A stretch of DNA of 62,954 nt from assembly GCA_902615975.1 (NCBI GenBank), contig CACMRC010000008.1:1-62954 (forward strand), in the 5' to 3' direction. Source of the stretch: an uncultured Pelagibacteraceae bacterium. Its GTDB lineage: Bacteria; Pseudomonadota; Alphaproteobacteria; Pelagibacterales; Pelagibacteraceae. Under the pieces are notes generated by a model that saw only the letters and a program-made list of their open reading frames with translations, did not search any database and had not been told where the DNA came from. How positions within the stretch are numbered: position 1 is the stretch's first letter; each line of letters starts with the position of its first letter. The position numbers were made by a program, and so were the translations under genes. Below, in pieces: positions 17,099 through 26,150 of this stretch.

Positions 17099-17223
17099 AA
17101 ATATAATAATTTTGTATGATACAATTCTACTTCTGAAATAGTACTAAAATAAAGGGTTTAAGACTTATCCACAGGTCATATATTGATTTGAAATAAGTTT
17201 TTATACTTATAACCTCGGATCAT
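17099..17223. promoter_or_regulatory. Divergent promoter region with one DnaA-box-like 9-mer
   Basis: This 125-bp gap lies between GT17 and guaC. It holds a perfect TTATCCACA 9-mer at 17165-17173. A TTGATT (17183-17188) and TATAAC (17208-17213) pair with a 19-bp spacer could be the guaC promoter; transcription would then start within a few bases of the ATG, and no Shine-Dalgarno is present, suggesting a leaderless or near-leaderless mRNA. A single DnaA-like box does not make an origin. Confidence 0.35.
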
Positions 17224-18258
17224 ATGAGAATTGAGGAAGAACTAAAGTTGGATTATTCAGATGTACTTTTTAGGCCTAAAAGAAGTACATTAAAAAGCCG
17301 AAAAGACGTAAATCTTCTAAGAACATACAGATTCAAATACAGCAAAAATGAATGGTCAGGTATTCCAATAATGGCAGCAAACATGGATGGTGTTGGGGAA
17401 CTAAGTGTTGCTGAAAAATTAAATGAATATGGAATGATCACATCATTAACTAAACAACACGATGTTAAAAAAATTCAACAAAATAAAAATATAAAAAAAA
17501 TATACCCTAATATTGCACTAAGTGTTGGCATAAAAAAACAAGATTTTCAAAATTTAGATAAAGTATTAAAAGAATTTAATTTTTTTAAATTTATTTGTAT
17601 AGATGTAGCAAATGGTTACACAGAACATTTCACTAATTTTATTAAATCAGTCAGAGATAAATATCCAACTAAAACGATAATCGCAGGTAATGTAGTAACA
17701 GCTGATATGACTCAAGAATTAGTTCTTAGTGGTGCAGATATTGTTAAAGTTGGAATTGGACCTGGAAGTGTTTGTACAACAAGAATTCAAACTGGTGTTG
17801 GCTATCCTCAATTAAGTGCAGTAATCGAATGTGCTGATGCGGCTCATGGACTTGGTGCTCATGTAATAGCAGATGGTGGATGTACATGTCCTGGTGATGT
17901 TGCTAAAGGTTTTGGTGGGGGAGCAGATTTTGTAATGCTTGGAGGTATGCTTGCAGGACATGATGAAGGTAAAGGTAAAATTGTCAAAGTTAATGGAGAA
18001 AAGTATATAGAGTTCTATGGATCTAGTTCTGAAGTTGCTAATAAAAAACACTATGGTGGACTATCAGATTATCGAAGTAGTGAAGGACGTAAAGTTAGGG
18101 TAAAATATAGAGGTAAAATTAATGATACAATTTTAAACATTCTTGGCGGTGTAAGAAGTAGCTGCACTTACGTTGGTGCCCCTTCCCTTAAACAATTAAG
18201 TAAATGCACAACATTTGTTAGGGTTTCTAACCAGTTTAATGATAGTTTAATTAAATAA
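17224..18258 (+). CDS. guaC: GMP reductase
   Basis: A 344-residue TIM-barrel enzyme that reduces GMP to IMP with NADPH. It closely follows E. coli Gua[16 protein letters not shown] at the N-terminus, the catalytic Cys in [20 protein letters not shown], then SDGGCTTPGD-like ([18 protein letters not shown]) and [14 protein letters not shown] near the end. The lack of CBS domains and the length exclude a standard IMP dehydrogenase. It is convergent with a purine phosphoribosyltransferase gene 1 nt away, and with apt nearby the region forms a small purine-salvage cluster. Confidence 0.95.
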   Translation: MRIEEELKLDYSDVLFRPKRSTLKSRKDVNLLRTYRFKYSKNEWSGIPIMAANMDGVGELSVAEKLNEYGMITSLTKQHDVKKIQQNKNIKKIYPNIALSVGIKKQDFQNLDKVLKEFNFFKFICIDVANGYTEHFTNFIKSVRDKYPTKTIIAGNVVTADMTQELVLSGADIVKVGIGPGSVCTTRIQTGVGYPQLSAVIECADAAHGLGAHVIADGGCTCPGDVAKGFGGGADFVMLGGMLAGHDEGKGKIVKVNGEKYIEFYGSSSEVANKKHYGGLSDYRSSEGRKVRVKYRGKINDTILNILGGVRSSCTYVGAPSLKQLSKCTTFVRVSNQFNDSLIK

Positions 18259-18259
18259 T

Positions 18260-18778
18260 TTATTTTTTAAACTTAAAATCTTTTATCTTTGTAGTTTCAT
18301 ATTTCTCAAAAGGCATATGTATCCAAGGAGAATCTTTTAAATATTCTACAGAGTAATCAGGTACAAATTTTGAAGTTGATTTATGCCATATAACTGCAGT
18401 TTTAATTTTTTCATCTAAATAAAATCCATAAAAATGCTCTAACCATTTAATACTTTTTATTAAAGTTTTCCCTGAGTCCGCTAAATCATCAACTAATAAA
18501 ACATGTGAACCTAAATTTGGAGTGGTTTTTGCTAAATCTCTTGAAAAAGTAAACTGTCCTTGTTTGTTTTTAATATCATCACTATCACCATGATAAGATT
18601 CAACAGATAAGATAGCTAAAGGAACGTTAAAAAGTCTACTAAAAACATCTCCTACTCTCAATCCACCTTTTGCAATACAAATAATTTGATTAAATTTTAA
18701 TTTATCTTCATGAACTTTTTTAGCTAATTGCTCTATCTTTTGATGATAATCTTCCCAAGTTATATAAATATCTTTCAT
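18260..18778 (-). CDS. Purine phosphoribosyltransferase (xanthine/guanine type)
   Basis: A 172-residue type I phosphoribosyltransferase. The fold signs are IICIAKGGLRVGDVFSRLF and the PRPP-binding loop VLLVDDLADSGKTLIKS. Length and the AKGGL loop resemble bacterial Gpt and the archaeal/bacterial hypoxanthine-guanine branch, so the substrate is probably xanthine, guanine or hypoxanthine. It would salvage 6-oxopurines into nucleotides, complementing guaC and apt nearby. A tRNA gene starts 6 nt upstream of its ATG on the same strand, so it may be co-transcribed with the tRNA. Confidence 0.85.
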   Translation of the reverse strand: MKDIYITWEDYHQKIEQLAKKVHEDKLKFNQIICIAKGGLRVGDVFSRLFNVPLAILSVESYHGDSDDIKNKQGQFTFSRDLAKTTPNLGSHVLLVDDLADSGKTLIKSIKWLEHFYGFYLDEKIKTAVIWHKSTSKFVPDYSVEYLKDSPWIHMPFEKYETTKIKDFKFKK

Positions 18779-18784
18779 AATTCA

Positions 18785-18861
18785 TGGTAGCGGGAAGTGG
18801 GATCGAACCACTGACCTCGGGCTTATGAGTCCCGCGCTCTAACCAACTGAGCTACCCCGCC
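18785..18861 (-). tRNA. tRNA with CAT anticodon (elongator Met or Ile2)
   Basis: A full 77-nt cloverleaf reads on the minus strand: acceptor GGCGGGG pairing with TCCCGCT (G-U at both ends), D-arm GCTC/GAGC, anticodon loop CTCATAA with anticodon CAT, T-arm AGTGG-TTCGATC-CCACT, discriminator A and an encoded CCA. A 1-72 G-U pair and the lack of three G-C pairs next to the loop argue against an initiator tRNA. Whether it is elongator Met or lysidine-modified Ile2 cannot be settled by eye. Position 31-39 of the anticodon stem is an A-G mismatch. Confidence 0.95.
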
Positions 18862-18930
18862 TTTATTGATAAATGGTTTATAATATAAATCTTTATTGTT
18901 TCAATAAACTTTTTTAAATCAAATTTTAAA

Positions 18931-19140
18931 CTAAATAATAAAATAAATTGCTAATGAGCTAACCAAACCAGCTAAAATAATTGAAAAAACAATTCTTTTT
19001 TTTAAAGTTCTTTTTTGGTCTAATCGAACTCTGTTTAGTAAAATATTTACATTAGTAGTTTTAATCTTATCTACTTCAAAATCTTTATTTCTAGCAATAT
19101 CAGTATTAAATAATGATGTTTCTTGATCGCTTTTTTTCAC
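18931..19140 (-). CDS. Small single-pass membrane protein, paralogue of the 65-residue protein at 35 kb
   Basis: A 69-residue protein with a charged N-terminus, a basic amphipathic stretch (NILLNRVRLDQKRTLKKR) and one C-terminal membrane segment ending in IYFII. It should sit in the inner membrane with the N-terminus in the cytoplasm by the positive-inside rule. The arrangement and the pattern T/V-N-V-N/D-x-L-x4-R-x2-x2-K aligns with the small protein at 34884-35081. No known family is recognised. It stands alone between the tRNA and the dehydrogenase gene. Confidence 0.6.
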   Translation of the reverse strand: MKKSDQETSLFNTDIARNKDFEVDKIKTTNVNILLNRVRLDQKRTLKKRIVFSIILAGLVSSLAIYFII

Positions 19141-19189
19141 AGTTTATTTAACCAGCTAATTAACTTAAATACAATAAAATTAAAATTAA

Positions 19190-21634
19190 CTAAATTTTTC
19201 TAAAATCTTTTATATTTAGTGGTTTTGAAAGAATTTCGATTGGATATTTGATCTTCTCTACTTCTATGAACAAATTTTTATCTTTAAGCGTGTCTATTGT
19301 GTTTCCTGAATTAATATAGCCAAATGATAAATTTTTATCAAAACAGAATGAATAATTTCCTGAAGTTGTTCTTCCAATTATTTTATCATCTAAATAAATA
19401 GGCTCTTCATGTAACAACAAAGGTTGACCTGGTTTACTATCTTTTAATGTAAACATCATCATTTTCTTTACTAAAGGTTTATCTTTAATTTTTAACAATG
19501 CGTCTTTACCAATAAAATTAACATTTTTTTTATAACTAATAGTAAAATTTAAACCTGCTTGATACTGATTTTCCTCTGGTGAAATATCATGGCCCCAATG
19601 TAAAAAACCACTTTCCATTCTCATTATATCCATTGCATGCATACCACAATGAGATAAGCCAAAGTTTTTGCCTTCGTTAGTTAAAATTTTATATAAATCC
19701 AAAGCATCGTTTTTATTTACGTATAATTCAAAGCCAATTTCACCCACATAAGATATTCTTTGTGCCCAAACTTTTATATTCTCAATCAATACATTTTTTC
19801 CTAATCCAAATTGAAAATTTTGTGGTGAATAATCTTCATCACTAATCTTTTGAATCATGTCTCTACTTTTAGGACCAAATAAACCAAGACAGCAAATTTC
19901 TTCTGTAACATCTATAAATTCAACATCTTCAGATAAATATTTTAAAATATGAAATTTATCTCTTTCTCTAGTTGCTGCTGAACTAACTATTCTAAAATAA
20001 TTTTTATCAATACAGACAACTGTTACATCTGTTTCAATACCACCATCCTTGTTTAGCATGTGTGTATAGGTAGATTTGCCAATTTCATTTTTAATGTTAG
20101 CTGTACAAATTTTTTGTAAACCGCTATGAACTTTCTCACCTTTTAAATCAAATTTAGAAAAAGTTGAAAAATCAAAAAGTCCGACATTTTTTCTAGCATT
20201 GATGGTTTCATGTTTTACTGATGGATACCAATTTTGATAGTTAAAACTATATTCATATTTTGGTTTTTCTCCATTTAAGGAATACCACATAGGTCTTTCA
20301 AACCCTCCGGTAACACCAAAACATGCACCAGCTTTTTTTAATTCTTCGTGATAAGGTAATAATTTTACATTTCTTGAAGTTGTATGTTGTTTATACGGCC
20401 AATGCATACCATATAAATCCCCTAAGGTTTCAGTAACCCTATCCATGATAAATTTTTTAGATGAATGAAGCTTTTGAAATCTTTTTATATCTAAAGAAAA
20501 TAAATCTTCGTTTATATGACCGTTAATCATCCATTCCGCAGTTACTCTTCCTGCTCCTCCAGAACTCGCTATTCCAATACTATTAAAACCACAACACGTA
20601 TAAAGGTTTTTTACTTCTGGTGTTTCCCCAAGTAAATATTGAGTATCAGGTGTAAAAGATTCAGGACCTGAAAAAAATTTTCTTATACCTGCGTTTTCTA
20701 ACATTGGAAGTCTATGAAAAGATTTCTCAAGGTAAGGTTCAAAATGATCAAAATCATCAGGAAATTCTCCAAATGAAAAATCATCAGGAACTTTTGCACT
20801 AACTTTAAAAGCAGGTTTTGCATTAGGTTCAAAAATTCCAACTAACATTTTTCCAGCATCTTCTTTCAAATAAAGACAAGCATTGTAATCCCTTAAAACA
20901 GGTAAATCTTTGGGAAGATCTTTCATTGGTTCTGTAATCACATAAAAGTGCTCATTAGGATATAAAGGAACACTAACACCGATATCTTCTCCAATTTGTC
21001 GAGACCACATTCCTGTAGCTAAAACTACATATTCACAATCAATTTTTCCTTTAGAAGTTTCAACACCACATATTCTTTTATTTTTTACTAAAATTTTTTT
21101 AACTGGTGACTTCTCAAATATTTGAACACCCAGCATTTTAGCAGCTTTGGCTAATACATTTGTAACACCTACTGGATCTGCCTGACCATCTTTTGGCATA
21201 TATACACCACCAACTAGATCCTCGTTTTTTACTACTGGATATAATTCTTTTATTCTTTGTTGATTTAAAACCTCAACTTCAACATTGGATAGTTGTGCAG
21301 TTGTAGCTTGTCTTAATAATTCCTGCATTCTTTCTTTAGAAGAAGCTACTGTTATTGCTCCGTTTTGTTTAAGACCAGTCGACAACCCTGTTGTTTTTTC
21401 TAGTTCTTTGTAAAGATCTAAAGAATATTTTCTTAATTTAGTAATTGTAGAAGTTGCTCCTAATTGTCCTATTAATCCAGCAGCATGCCAAGTTGTACCA
21501 GATGTTAATTGATCTCTTTCTAATAAAATTACATCTTTCCAACCAAATTTTGCTAAATGATAAGCGCAAGAGGTACCAGCTACTCCACCCCCTATTACAA
21601 CTACCTTTGTGCTTGAAGGAAAGTTTTTTTCCAT
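19190..21634 (-). CDS. FAD-dependent dehydrogenase + GcvT domain (dimethylglycine/sarcosine dehydrogenase-like)
   Basis: An 814-residue enzyme with an N-terminal DAO-type FAD domain (dinucleotide motif VIGGGVAGTSCAYHLAKFG at about 13-31, and TTWHAAGL with H50 at the site of the covalent FAD His in dimethylglycine dehydrogenase) and a C-terminal GcvT/aminomethyltransferase folate-binding domain from about residue 430. Such enzymes remove methyl groups from dimethylglycine or sarcosine and pass them to tetrahydrofolate. Length matches the mitochondrial-type enzymes. It is 2 nt downstream of alanine dehydrogenase. It likely serves glycine betaine breakdown; which methylamine it uses is not certain. 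Confidence 0.88.
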   Translation of the reverse strand: MEKNFPSSTKVVVIGGGVAGTSCAYHLAKFGWKDVILLERDQLTSGTTWHAAGLIGQLGATSTITKLRKYSLDLYKELEKTTGLSTGLKQNGAITVASSKERMQELLRQATTAQLSNVEVEVLNQQRIKELYPVVKNEDLVGGVYMPKDGQADPVGVTNVLAKAAKMLGVQIFEKSPVKKILVKNKRICGVETSKGKIDCEYVVLATGMWSRQIGEDIGVSVPLYPNEHFYVITEPMKDLPKDLPVLRDYNACLYLKEDAGKMLVGIFEPNAKPAFKVSAKVPDDFSFGEFPDDFDHFEPYLEKSFHRLPMLENAGIRKFFSGPESFTPDTQYLLGETPEVKNLYTCCGFNSIGIASSGGAGRVTAEWMINGHINEDLFSLDIKRFQKLHSSKKFIMDRVTETLGDLYGMHWPYKQHTTSRNVKLLPYHEELKKAGACFGVTGGFERPMWYSLNGEKPKYEYSFNYQNWYPSVKHETINARKNVGLFDFSTFSKFDLKGEKVHSGLQKICTANIKNEIGKSTYTHMLNKDGGIETDVTVVCIDKNYFRIVSSAATRERDKFHILKYLSEDVEFIDVTEEICCLGLFGPKSRDMIQKISDEDYSPQNFQFGLGKNVLIENIKVWAQRISYVGEIGFELYVNKNDALDLYKILTNEGKNFGLSHCGMHAMDIMRMESGFLHWGHDISPEENQYQAGLNFTISYKKNVNFIGKDALLKIKDKPLVKKMMMFTLKDSKPGQPLLLHEEPIYLDDKIIGRTTSGNYSFCFDKNLSFGYINSGNTIDTLKDKNLFIEVEKIKYPIEILSKPLNIKDFRKI

Positions 21635-21636
21635 TT

Positions 21637-22755
21637 CTAATGTTTAATAGCTTCTCCAGCTTCTACAAAATCATGACCAAAAACATCAGCAACTGCTTTA
21701 TAAGTTACTTGGCCTTTATAAACATTTAACCCTGCTAAAAAGTTTTTATCTTCACTAAGTGCTTTTTGATAGCCTTTGTTTGCAAGTTTAACTAAAAAAG
21801 GTAACGTAGCATTGTTAAGTGCTAAAGTAGATGTTCTAGGAACACCACCAGGCATATTTGCTACACAATAATGAACAATGTCATCAACAACATAGGTTGG
21901 GTCACCATGTGTTGTTGGTTTGCTGGTTTCAACGCATCCTCCTTGATCTATGGCAACATCAACTATTACAGATCCTCTTCTCATTGTTTTAATCATTTTT
22001 TTGGTAATCAATTTTGGTGCTTCTGCTCCTGGTATTAATACACCACCAACTAATAGATCTGCTTCAGCAACTAATTTATCTAAATCTATTTTATCACTTT
22101 GTTCTGGAATAATTTTATCTCCAAACTTTTCGACAAGTTGTTTTAATCTATCCTCAGATTTATCAACAATATGAACTTTTGCTTGCATACCTGTAGCAAT
22201 AACTGCAGCATTTTCTCCAACAACTCCACCACCTAAAATCACAACTGTTCCTCCAGTTACACCAGGTGCTCCTCCTAATAAAAGACCCCTGCCTTTTTGA
22301 TTTTTTTCTAAACAATGTGCTCCTGCTTGAACTGACATACGGCCTGCGACTGCACTCATAGGAGCTAGCAAAGGTAATCTTCCATTATCATCCGTTACTG
22401 TTTCATATGCGATATTAATACTTTTAGATTTTATTAGCCCCTCGGTTAATTCTTTTGCAGCAGCTAAATGAAGATAAGTATATACAATTTGATTTTCTCT
22501 AATCATATCAACTTCTACTTTTTGAGGTTCTTTAACTTTAACAATTATTTCTGCATCATTAAAAATATCAGCTGCAGTGTCTATTATCTTGGCTCCAGCT
22601 TTAATATACTGTTCATTCTCAAAACCAGCTTCAAACCCACCATGGTTTTCAATCAGTACTTGATGACCCTCTGAGACTAAAGTTTTCACGCTTTCTGGAG
22701 TTAAACCTATTCTATTTTCTTGAGGCTTAATTTCCTTAGGTACGCCTATTTTCAT
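21637..22755 (-). CDS. ald: Alanine dehydrogenase
   Basis: A 372-residue NAD-dependent L-alanine dehydrogenase of normal length: MKIGVPKEIKPQENRIGLTP at the start, YTYLHLAAAK, MSAVAGRMSVQAGAHCLEK, the NAD fold GGTVVILGGGVVGENAA and the late motif HYCVANMPGGVPRTSTLALN. It turns alanine into pyruvate and ammonium. It lies 32 nt downstream of a pyruvate-dependent aminotransferase, so it can regenerate the pyruvate amino acceptor from the alanine that enzyme makes. The neighbouring methylglycine dehydrogenase is co-directional. Confidence 0.96.
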   Translation of the reverse strand: MKIGVPKEIKPQENRIGLTPESVKTLVSEGHQVLIENHGGFEAGFENEQYIKAGAKIIDTAADIFNDAEIIVKVKEPQKVEVDMIRENQIVYTYLHLAAAKELTEGLIKSKSINIAYETVTDDNGRLPLLAPMSAVAGRMSVQAGAHCLEKNQKGRGLLLGGAPGVTGGTVVILGGGVVGENAAVIATGMQAKVHIVDKSEDRLKQLVEKFGDKIIPEQSDKIDLDKLVAEADLLVGGVLIPGAEAPKLITKKMIKTMRRGSVIVDVAIDQGGCVETSKPTTHGDPTYVVDDIVHYCVANMPGGVPRTSTLALNNATLPFLVKLANKGYQKALSEDKNFLAGLNVYKGQVTYKAVADVFGHDFVEAGEAIKH

Positions 22756-22787
22756 AAACTTTCTTTATTTTTTACTAAATAAAATTA

Positions 22788-24134
22788 TTAGTTTTTCTGA
22801 TTTTTTTGATAATTAGTAATACCTGTTCTTAGTTTATCAATAATCTCATCTATGTGTTTTTCTTCACATATAAATTGAGGTGCAATGATTAAACAATCAC
22901 CTGTTGCTTTAAAGTTCACACCTGCTTCATAACAAGCTTTAAAACATTCGTAACCAGCTTTTCCAGGTTTGGTATTCATTTTCATATCAATTCCACCCAT
23001 CATTCCGTAACCTCTTATATTTTCTACAGACTCTAAATCTTGAAGAGAGAATAAACCTTTTTGAAAATATGGTGCCAAGTTTTTGGCTCTATTAAAAATA
23101 TCCTCTTTCTCAAAAATATCTTGTACTGCTAGTCCAGCTGCAACAGCTACTGGAATTCCTGAATAAGTATAACCATGAAATAATTCAACTGAACCCATTG
23201 GTGAAGCATCCATAACAGCGTCATAAATTTCGTCTTTACATGCCACAACGCCCATAGGAACAACTCCGTTAGTAGTAGCTTTTGCCATTGTCATAATATC
23301 TGGTGTTACACCAAACTCATGACTAGCAAATGCAGAACCAGTTCTTCCCCATCCTGTGATTACCTCATCAAAAATTAAAAGTATTCCATGTTTATCACAA
23401 ATTTCTCTTAATCTTTGTAAATATCCCTTTGGTGGAACTAAAGTTCCAGTAGATCCTGCAATTGGTTCAACAATGCATGCTGCAATATTTTCAGGACCAA
23501 AATTGCTAGCAATTCTCTCTAAGTCCTCAGCGAGATCGCCACCTGTTTCAGGTTGTCCACTAACAAATTTATGTTCTGGTAAATGAGTATGTCTCATGTG
23601 TTGAACACCTGGCATTAATATACTTGCAAATGTTTTAACATTATTAATCATTCCACCAACCGAAACACATCCTATGTTCATTCCGTGGTATCCTCTCTCT
23701 CGTCCAACAAATCTAAATCTATGTGCATTCCCTTTTGCTCGATGGAAAGCAACTGCAATTTTAATTGCTGTTTCAACAGCAGTAGATCCACAAATTGTAA
23801 AAAACATTTTATTAAGATCACCTGGAGTGTGTTTTGAAATCTTGGTTGCTAACTCAAATGAACCTCCAAAACCTTGTTGAAATGGTTGAGCATAATCTAA
23901 AGTTTCTAACTGCTTAGTAACAGCTTCTGTTATTTCTTTTCTTCCATGACCTAATGGATTACAAAATAATCCTGAGCTTGCATCAATTTGCGTTTTTCCA
24001 TGATGAGTTTTTAAATAGACACCTTTTGCTTCAGTTATTAATCTTGGATTAGCTTTAAAATCTTTATTAGATGTAAACGGCATCCAATGTTCATTTAATG
24101 AATTTGGAACTGAAGTTCTACTCTCTGAGCTCAT
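22788..24134 (-). CDS. Omega-amino acid:pyruvate aminotransferase (taurine/beta-alanine type)
   Basis: A 448-residue class III PLP aminotransferase. It resembles the omega-amino-acid:pyruvate aminotransferases along its length: EHWMPFTSNKDFKANPRLI at the start, FVGRERGYHGMNIG, LLIFDEVITGWGRTG and the PLP lysine K285 in MAKATTNGVVPMG. It moves an omega-amino group, for example from taurine or beta-alanine, to pyruvate, making alanine. Its neighbours are alanine dehydrogenase downstream and a divergent tauABC-like importer, so taurine is the most attractive substrate. No sulfoacetaldehyde acetyltransferase gene lies in this window. Confidence 0.88.
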   Translation of the reverse strand: MSSESRTSVPNSLNEHWMPFTSNKDFKANPRLITEAKGVYLKTHHGKTQIDASSGLFCNPLGHGRKEITEAVTKQLETLDYAQPFQQGFGGSFELATKISKHTPGDLNKMFFTICGSTAVETAIKIAVAFHRAKGNAHRFRFVGRERGYHGMNIGCVSVGGMINNVKTFASILMPGVQHMRHTHLPEHKFVSGQPETGGDLAEDLERIASNFGPENIAACIVEPIAGSTGTLVPPKGYLQRLREICDKHGILLIFDEVITGWGRTGSAFASHEFGVTPDIMTMAKATTNGVVPMGVVACKDEIYDAVMDASPMGSVELFHGYTYSGIPVAVAAGLAVQDIFEKEDIFNRAKNLAPYFQKGLFSLQDLESVENIRGYGMMGGIDMKMNTKPGKAGYECFKACYEAGVNFKATGDCLIIAPQFICEEKHIDEIIDKLRTGITNYQKNQKN

Positions 24135-24327
24135 AAATTTCTTTCTATAAATTATTTAATTTGTTTTTATAATTTTAACTCTAAGGCCTCTTTAGACTAA
24201 AATAAATAGATTAACTACCACATTATTGACACAACCTACAATTGTATAAGTTTCTTTTTTTGTTTTACTTCAGAGACAATTTGAATTTAAATATCCGGAA
24301 TTTAATTAATTAAACATAGGGGAATAA
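24135..24327. promoter_or_regulatory. Divergent promoter region, aminotransferase / tauA
   Basis: A 193-bp gap between divergent genes of the likely taurine module. A TTGACA hexamer lies at 24226-24231, followed by TATAAG at 24245-24250, but the 13-bp spacer is shorter than normal, so this is only a weak promoter candidate for tauA. A GGGGAA ribosome site precedes the tauA ATG. No clear operator repeat was found. Confidence 0.35.
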
Positions 24328-25269
24328 ATGAAAAAAATACTAAGTTTTATTCTAGGATCTATTTTTGCACTTAACCTATCAATATCAGTTGCGAATTCAG
24401 CTGCGAATGAAGTAAGAGTTGCATACTTTCTAGAATGGCCAAGCCCAAATTTAGAAGACATGCAGAAAAAGAATTTTGCTAAAGCTCTTGGTGTTCCTGT
24501 AAAATGGACAAATTTCACTAATGGTGGAGCAATGACTGATGCAATGTTAGCAGGAGATATTGATATTTCTTACTCACAAGGATTAGTGCCTTTTATCAAT
24601 GCTGTAAAATCTAATGCACCTATCAAATTAGTTGATATTGCTATGGAATACGGAATGGGTGGAACTACATGTGTTACATCTAACGCTTCTGGAATTACAA
24701 AAGCAAACGCTACTGAATTAGAAGGTAAAAAAGTTGCTGTTCCATTAGGAACAATGGCTGAATACGTTTTTGATGAAAGTATGAAAGTTGTTGGTGCTGA
24801 CAGAGGTAAAATGGACATTATTCAAATGGACCCAGAAGAAGGTGCTGCTGCATTAGTAAGTGGCGATGTTGTAATGGCATGTTTATTTGGTGGAAACTCT
24901 ATCAAAGCAGCAACTGCAGTTGGATCAAGACTTTTAACTGTAGATGAAGCTAGAGCAGCTGGTATCTTAGGTATAGATATTACATCTGTTACAGATAAAT
25001 TCATGAAAGAAAACCCAGGTATGTTAAGAACTTTCATCGAAGTAACTCATGAAGCTAATGCTAGATACAAAGCTGGTAAATCTGACATGAATTCGATGGC
25101 GAAAGCTTCTGAAATGAAAGTTTCAGATATGAAAGACACTTTAAGTGGTTTCAAATTTTTAACTCCAGAAGAAACAAAAGCATCTATGGAAAGTGGTAAT
25201 CTTGATGGTTTCCTAAAAGGTATGGGAACTCCAGGAGGATCAGTAGATACAAGTTTCTTACCTTTATAA
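24328..25269 (+). CDS. tauA: Taurine-type ABC transporter binding protein
   Basis: A 313-residue periplasmic binding protein with a signal peptide cleaved near residue 25. The mature sequence shows the family's pattern: AYFLEWPSPN, TNGGAMTDAMLAGDIDIS, then GKKVAVPLGTMAEYVFD and IIQMDPEEGAAALVSGDVVMACL, as in TauA/SsuA-type proteins. It should bind taurine or a related small sulfonate. It heads a tauABC operon but is separated from tauB by a strong hairpin terminator at 25290-25327, so it is expected to be made in excess over the permease and ATPase. The ligand is inferred from family and context. Confidence 0.88.
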   Translation: MKKILSFILGSIFALNLSISVANSAANEVRVAYFLEWPSPNLEDMQKKNFAKALGVPVKWTNFTNGGAMTDAMLAGDIDISYSQGLVPFINAVKSNAPIKLVDIAMEYGMGGTTCVTSNASGITKANATELEGKKVAVPLGTMAEYVFDESMKVVGADRGKMDIIQMDPEEGAAALVSGDVVMACLFGGNSIKAATAVGSRLLTVDEARAAGILGIDITSVTDKFMKENPGMLRTFIEVTHEANARYKAGKSDMNSMAKASEMKVSDMKDTLSGFKFLTPEETKASMESGNLDGFLKGMGTPGGSVDTSFLPL

Positions 25270-25289
25270 TTTAAGGGTTTAAAACTTTT

Positions 25290-25327
25290 AATAGGCACCA
25301 ATTATTGTAATTGGTGCCTATTTTTTT
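25290..25327 (+). terminator. Strong intrinsic terminator between tauA and tauB
   Basis: A 15-bp perfect inverted repeat (25290-25304 and 25308-25322, core AGGCACCAATTA) with a 3-nt loop runs directly into a T tract ending at 25327. This is the best intrinsic terminator in the window. It lies inside the operon, so partial read-through would set the tauA to tauBC ratio. Confidence 0.88.
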
Positions 25328-25352
25328 ATAAAATTTCTAATATAAAGAATTT

Positions 25353-26150
25353 ATGAGTGATCTAGTTTCTCAAAATCTAAATATGATTTTTAAAACTCCA
25401 AAAGGAGAAACAGTTCATGCATTAAAAGATGTAAGTTTTACTCTTAAAAAAGGAGAATTACTCACAGTTCTTGGACCATCTGGATGTGGAAAAACAACTT
25501 TACTAAATATCGCTGCTGGATTTTTAAGACCCACTTCAGGAAAAATTACTTTAAATAATAATGAAATTGATGGACCTGGAGTTGAAAGAGGAATGGTTTT
25601 TCAACAAGGTGCTTTGTTCGAATGGTTGACTGTTGCTGAAAATGTAAACTTTGGGCTTAGGATGAAAAACGAAGATCCAGAGGTTACAGCAAAAAAAGTT
25701 GATGAATGGTTAGATATAGTTGGACTTAAAGGTTTTGGTAACACTCCAACTTATCAGTTATCAGGTGGTATGCAGCAACGAGTTGCTCTCGCAAGATGTT
25801 TAATCAATGATCCTGACTTAATATTAATGGATGAGCCATTAGGTGCATTAGATGCTTTAACTAGAGAAAAGATGCAGTCTTTAGTTTTAAAGATTTGGAA
25901 GGAAACTGGAAAAACAATTATCTTAATTACACACTCTGTTGAAGAAGCATTGTTACTTGGAGAAAGATTATATGTAATGGCACCAAGACCAGGTAGGATA
26001 CATAAAGAGTATAATCTTCCATTTGCAGAAATGGGTCTTACACAAGACTTAAGAGAAATAAAAAAGAATAAGGAATTCTCTTCTACCAGAGAAGAAATCT
26101 TATCAATGATTTGGAATATGGAAGAAGAAATAATGGGGAAAGATAATTAA
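25353..26150 (+). CDS. tauB: Taurine-type ABC transporter ATPase
   Basis: A 265-residue ABC ATPase of the nitrate/sulfonate/taurine family. Walker A is GPSGCGKTTLLNI, the signature is LSGGMQQRVALARC and Walker B is LILMDEPLGALDA, followed by the switch His in ILITHSVEEALLLGERL. It energises uptake through the downstream permease. The ATG lies 30 nt after the tauA terminator and has only a weak ribosome site. The stop shares one base with the permease start, as expected for coupled translation. Confidence 0.93.
   Translation: MSDLVSQNLNMIFKTPKGETVHALKDVSFTLKKGELLTVLGPSGCGKTTLLNIAAGFLRPTSGKITLNNNEIDGPGVERGMVFQQGALFEWLTVAENVNFGLRMKNEDPEVTAKKVDEWLDIVGLKGFGNTPTYQLSGGMQQRVALARCLINDPDLILMDEPLGALDALTREKMQSLVLKIWKETGKTIILITHSVEEALLLGERLYVMAPRPGRIHKEYNLPFAEMGLTQDLREIKKNKEFSSTREEILSMIWNMEEEIMGKDN

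Noticed and set aside
17165..17173. Replication origin at a DnaA box
   Set aside because: Only one perfect 9-mer was found, with no cluster of boxes, no AT-rich unwinding region beyond background and no dnaA/dnaN-like neighbour.
17224..18258. IMP dehydrogenase (guaB)
   Set aside because: The protein has no CBS domains, is of GuaC length and follows E. coli GuaC closely through the catalytic Cys region and C-terminus.
24226..24250. Strong sigma-70 promoter for tauA (TTGACA ... TATAAG)
   Set aside because: The spacer is 13 bp, well short of 17; it is kept only as a weak possibility in the gap description.
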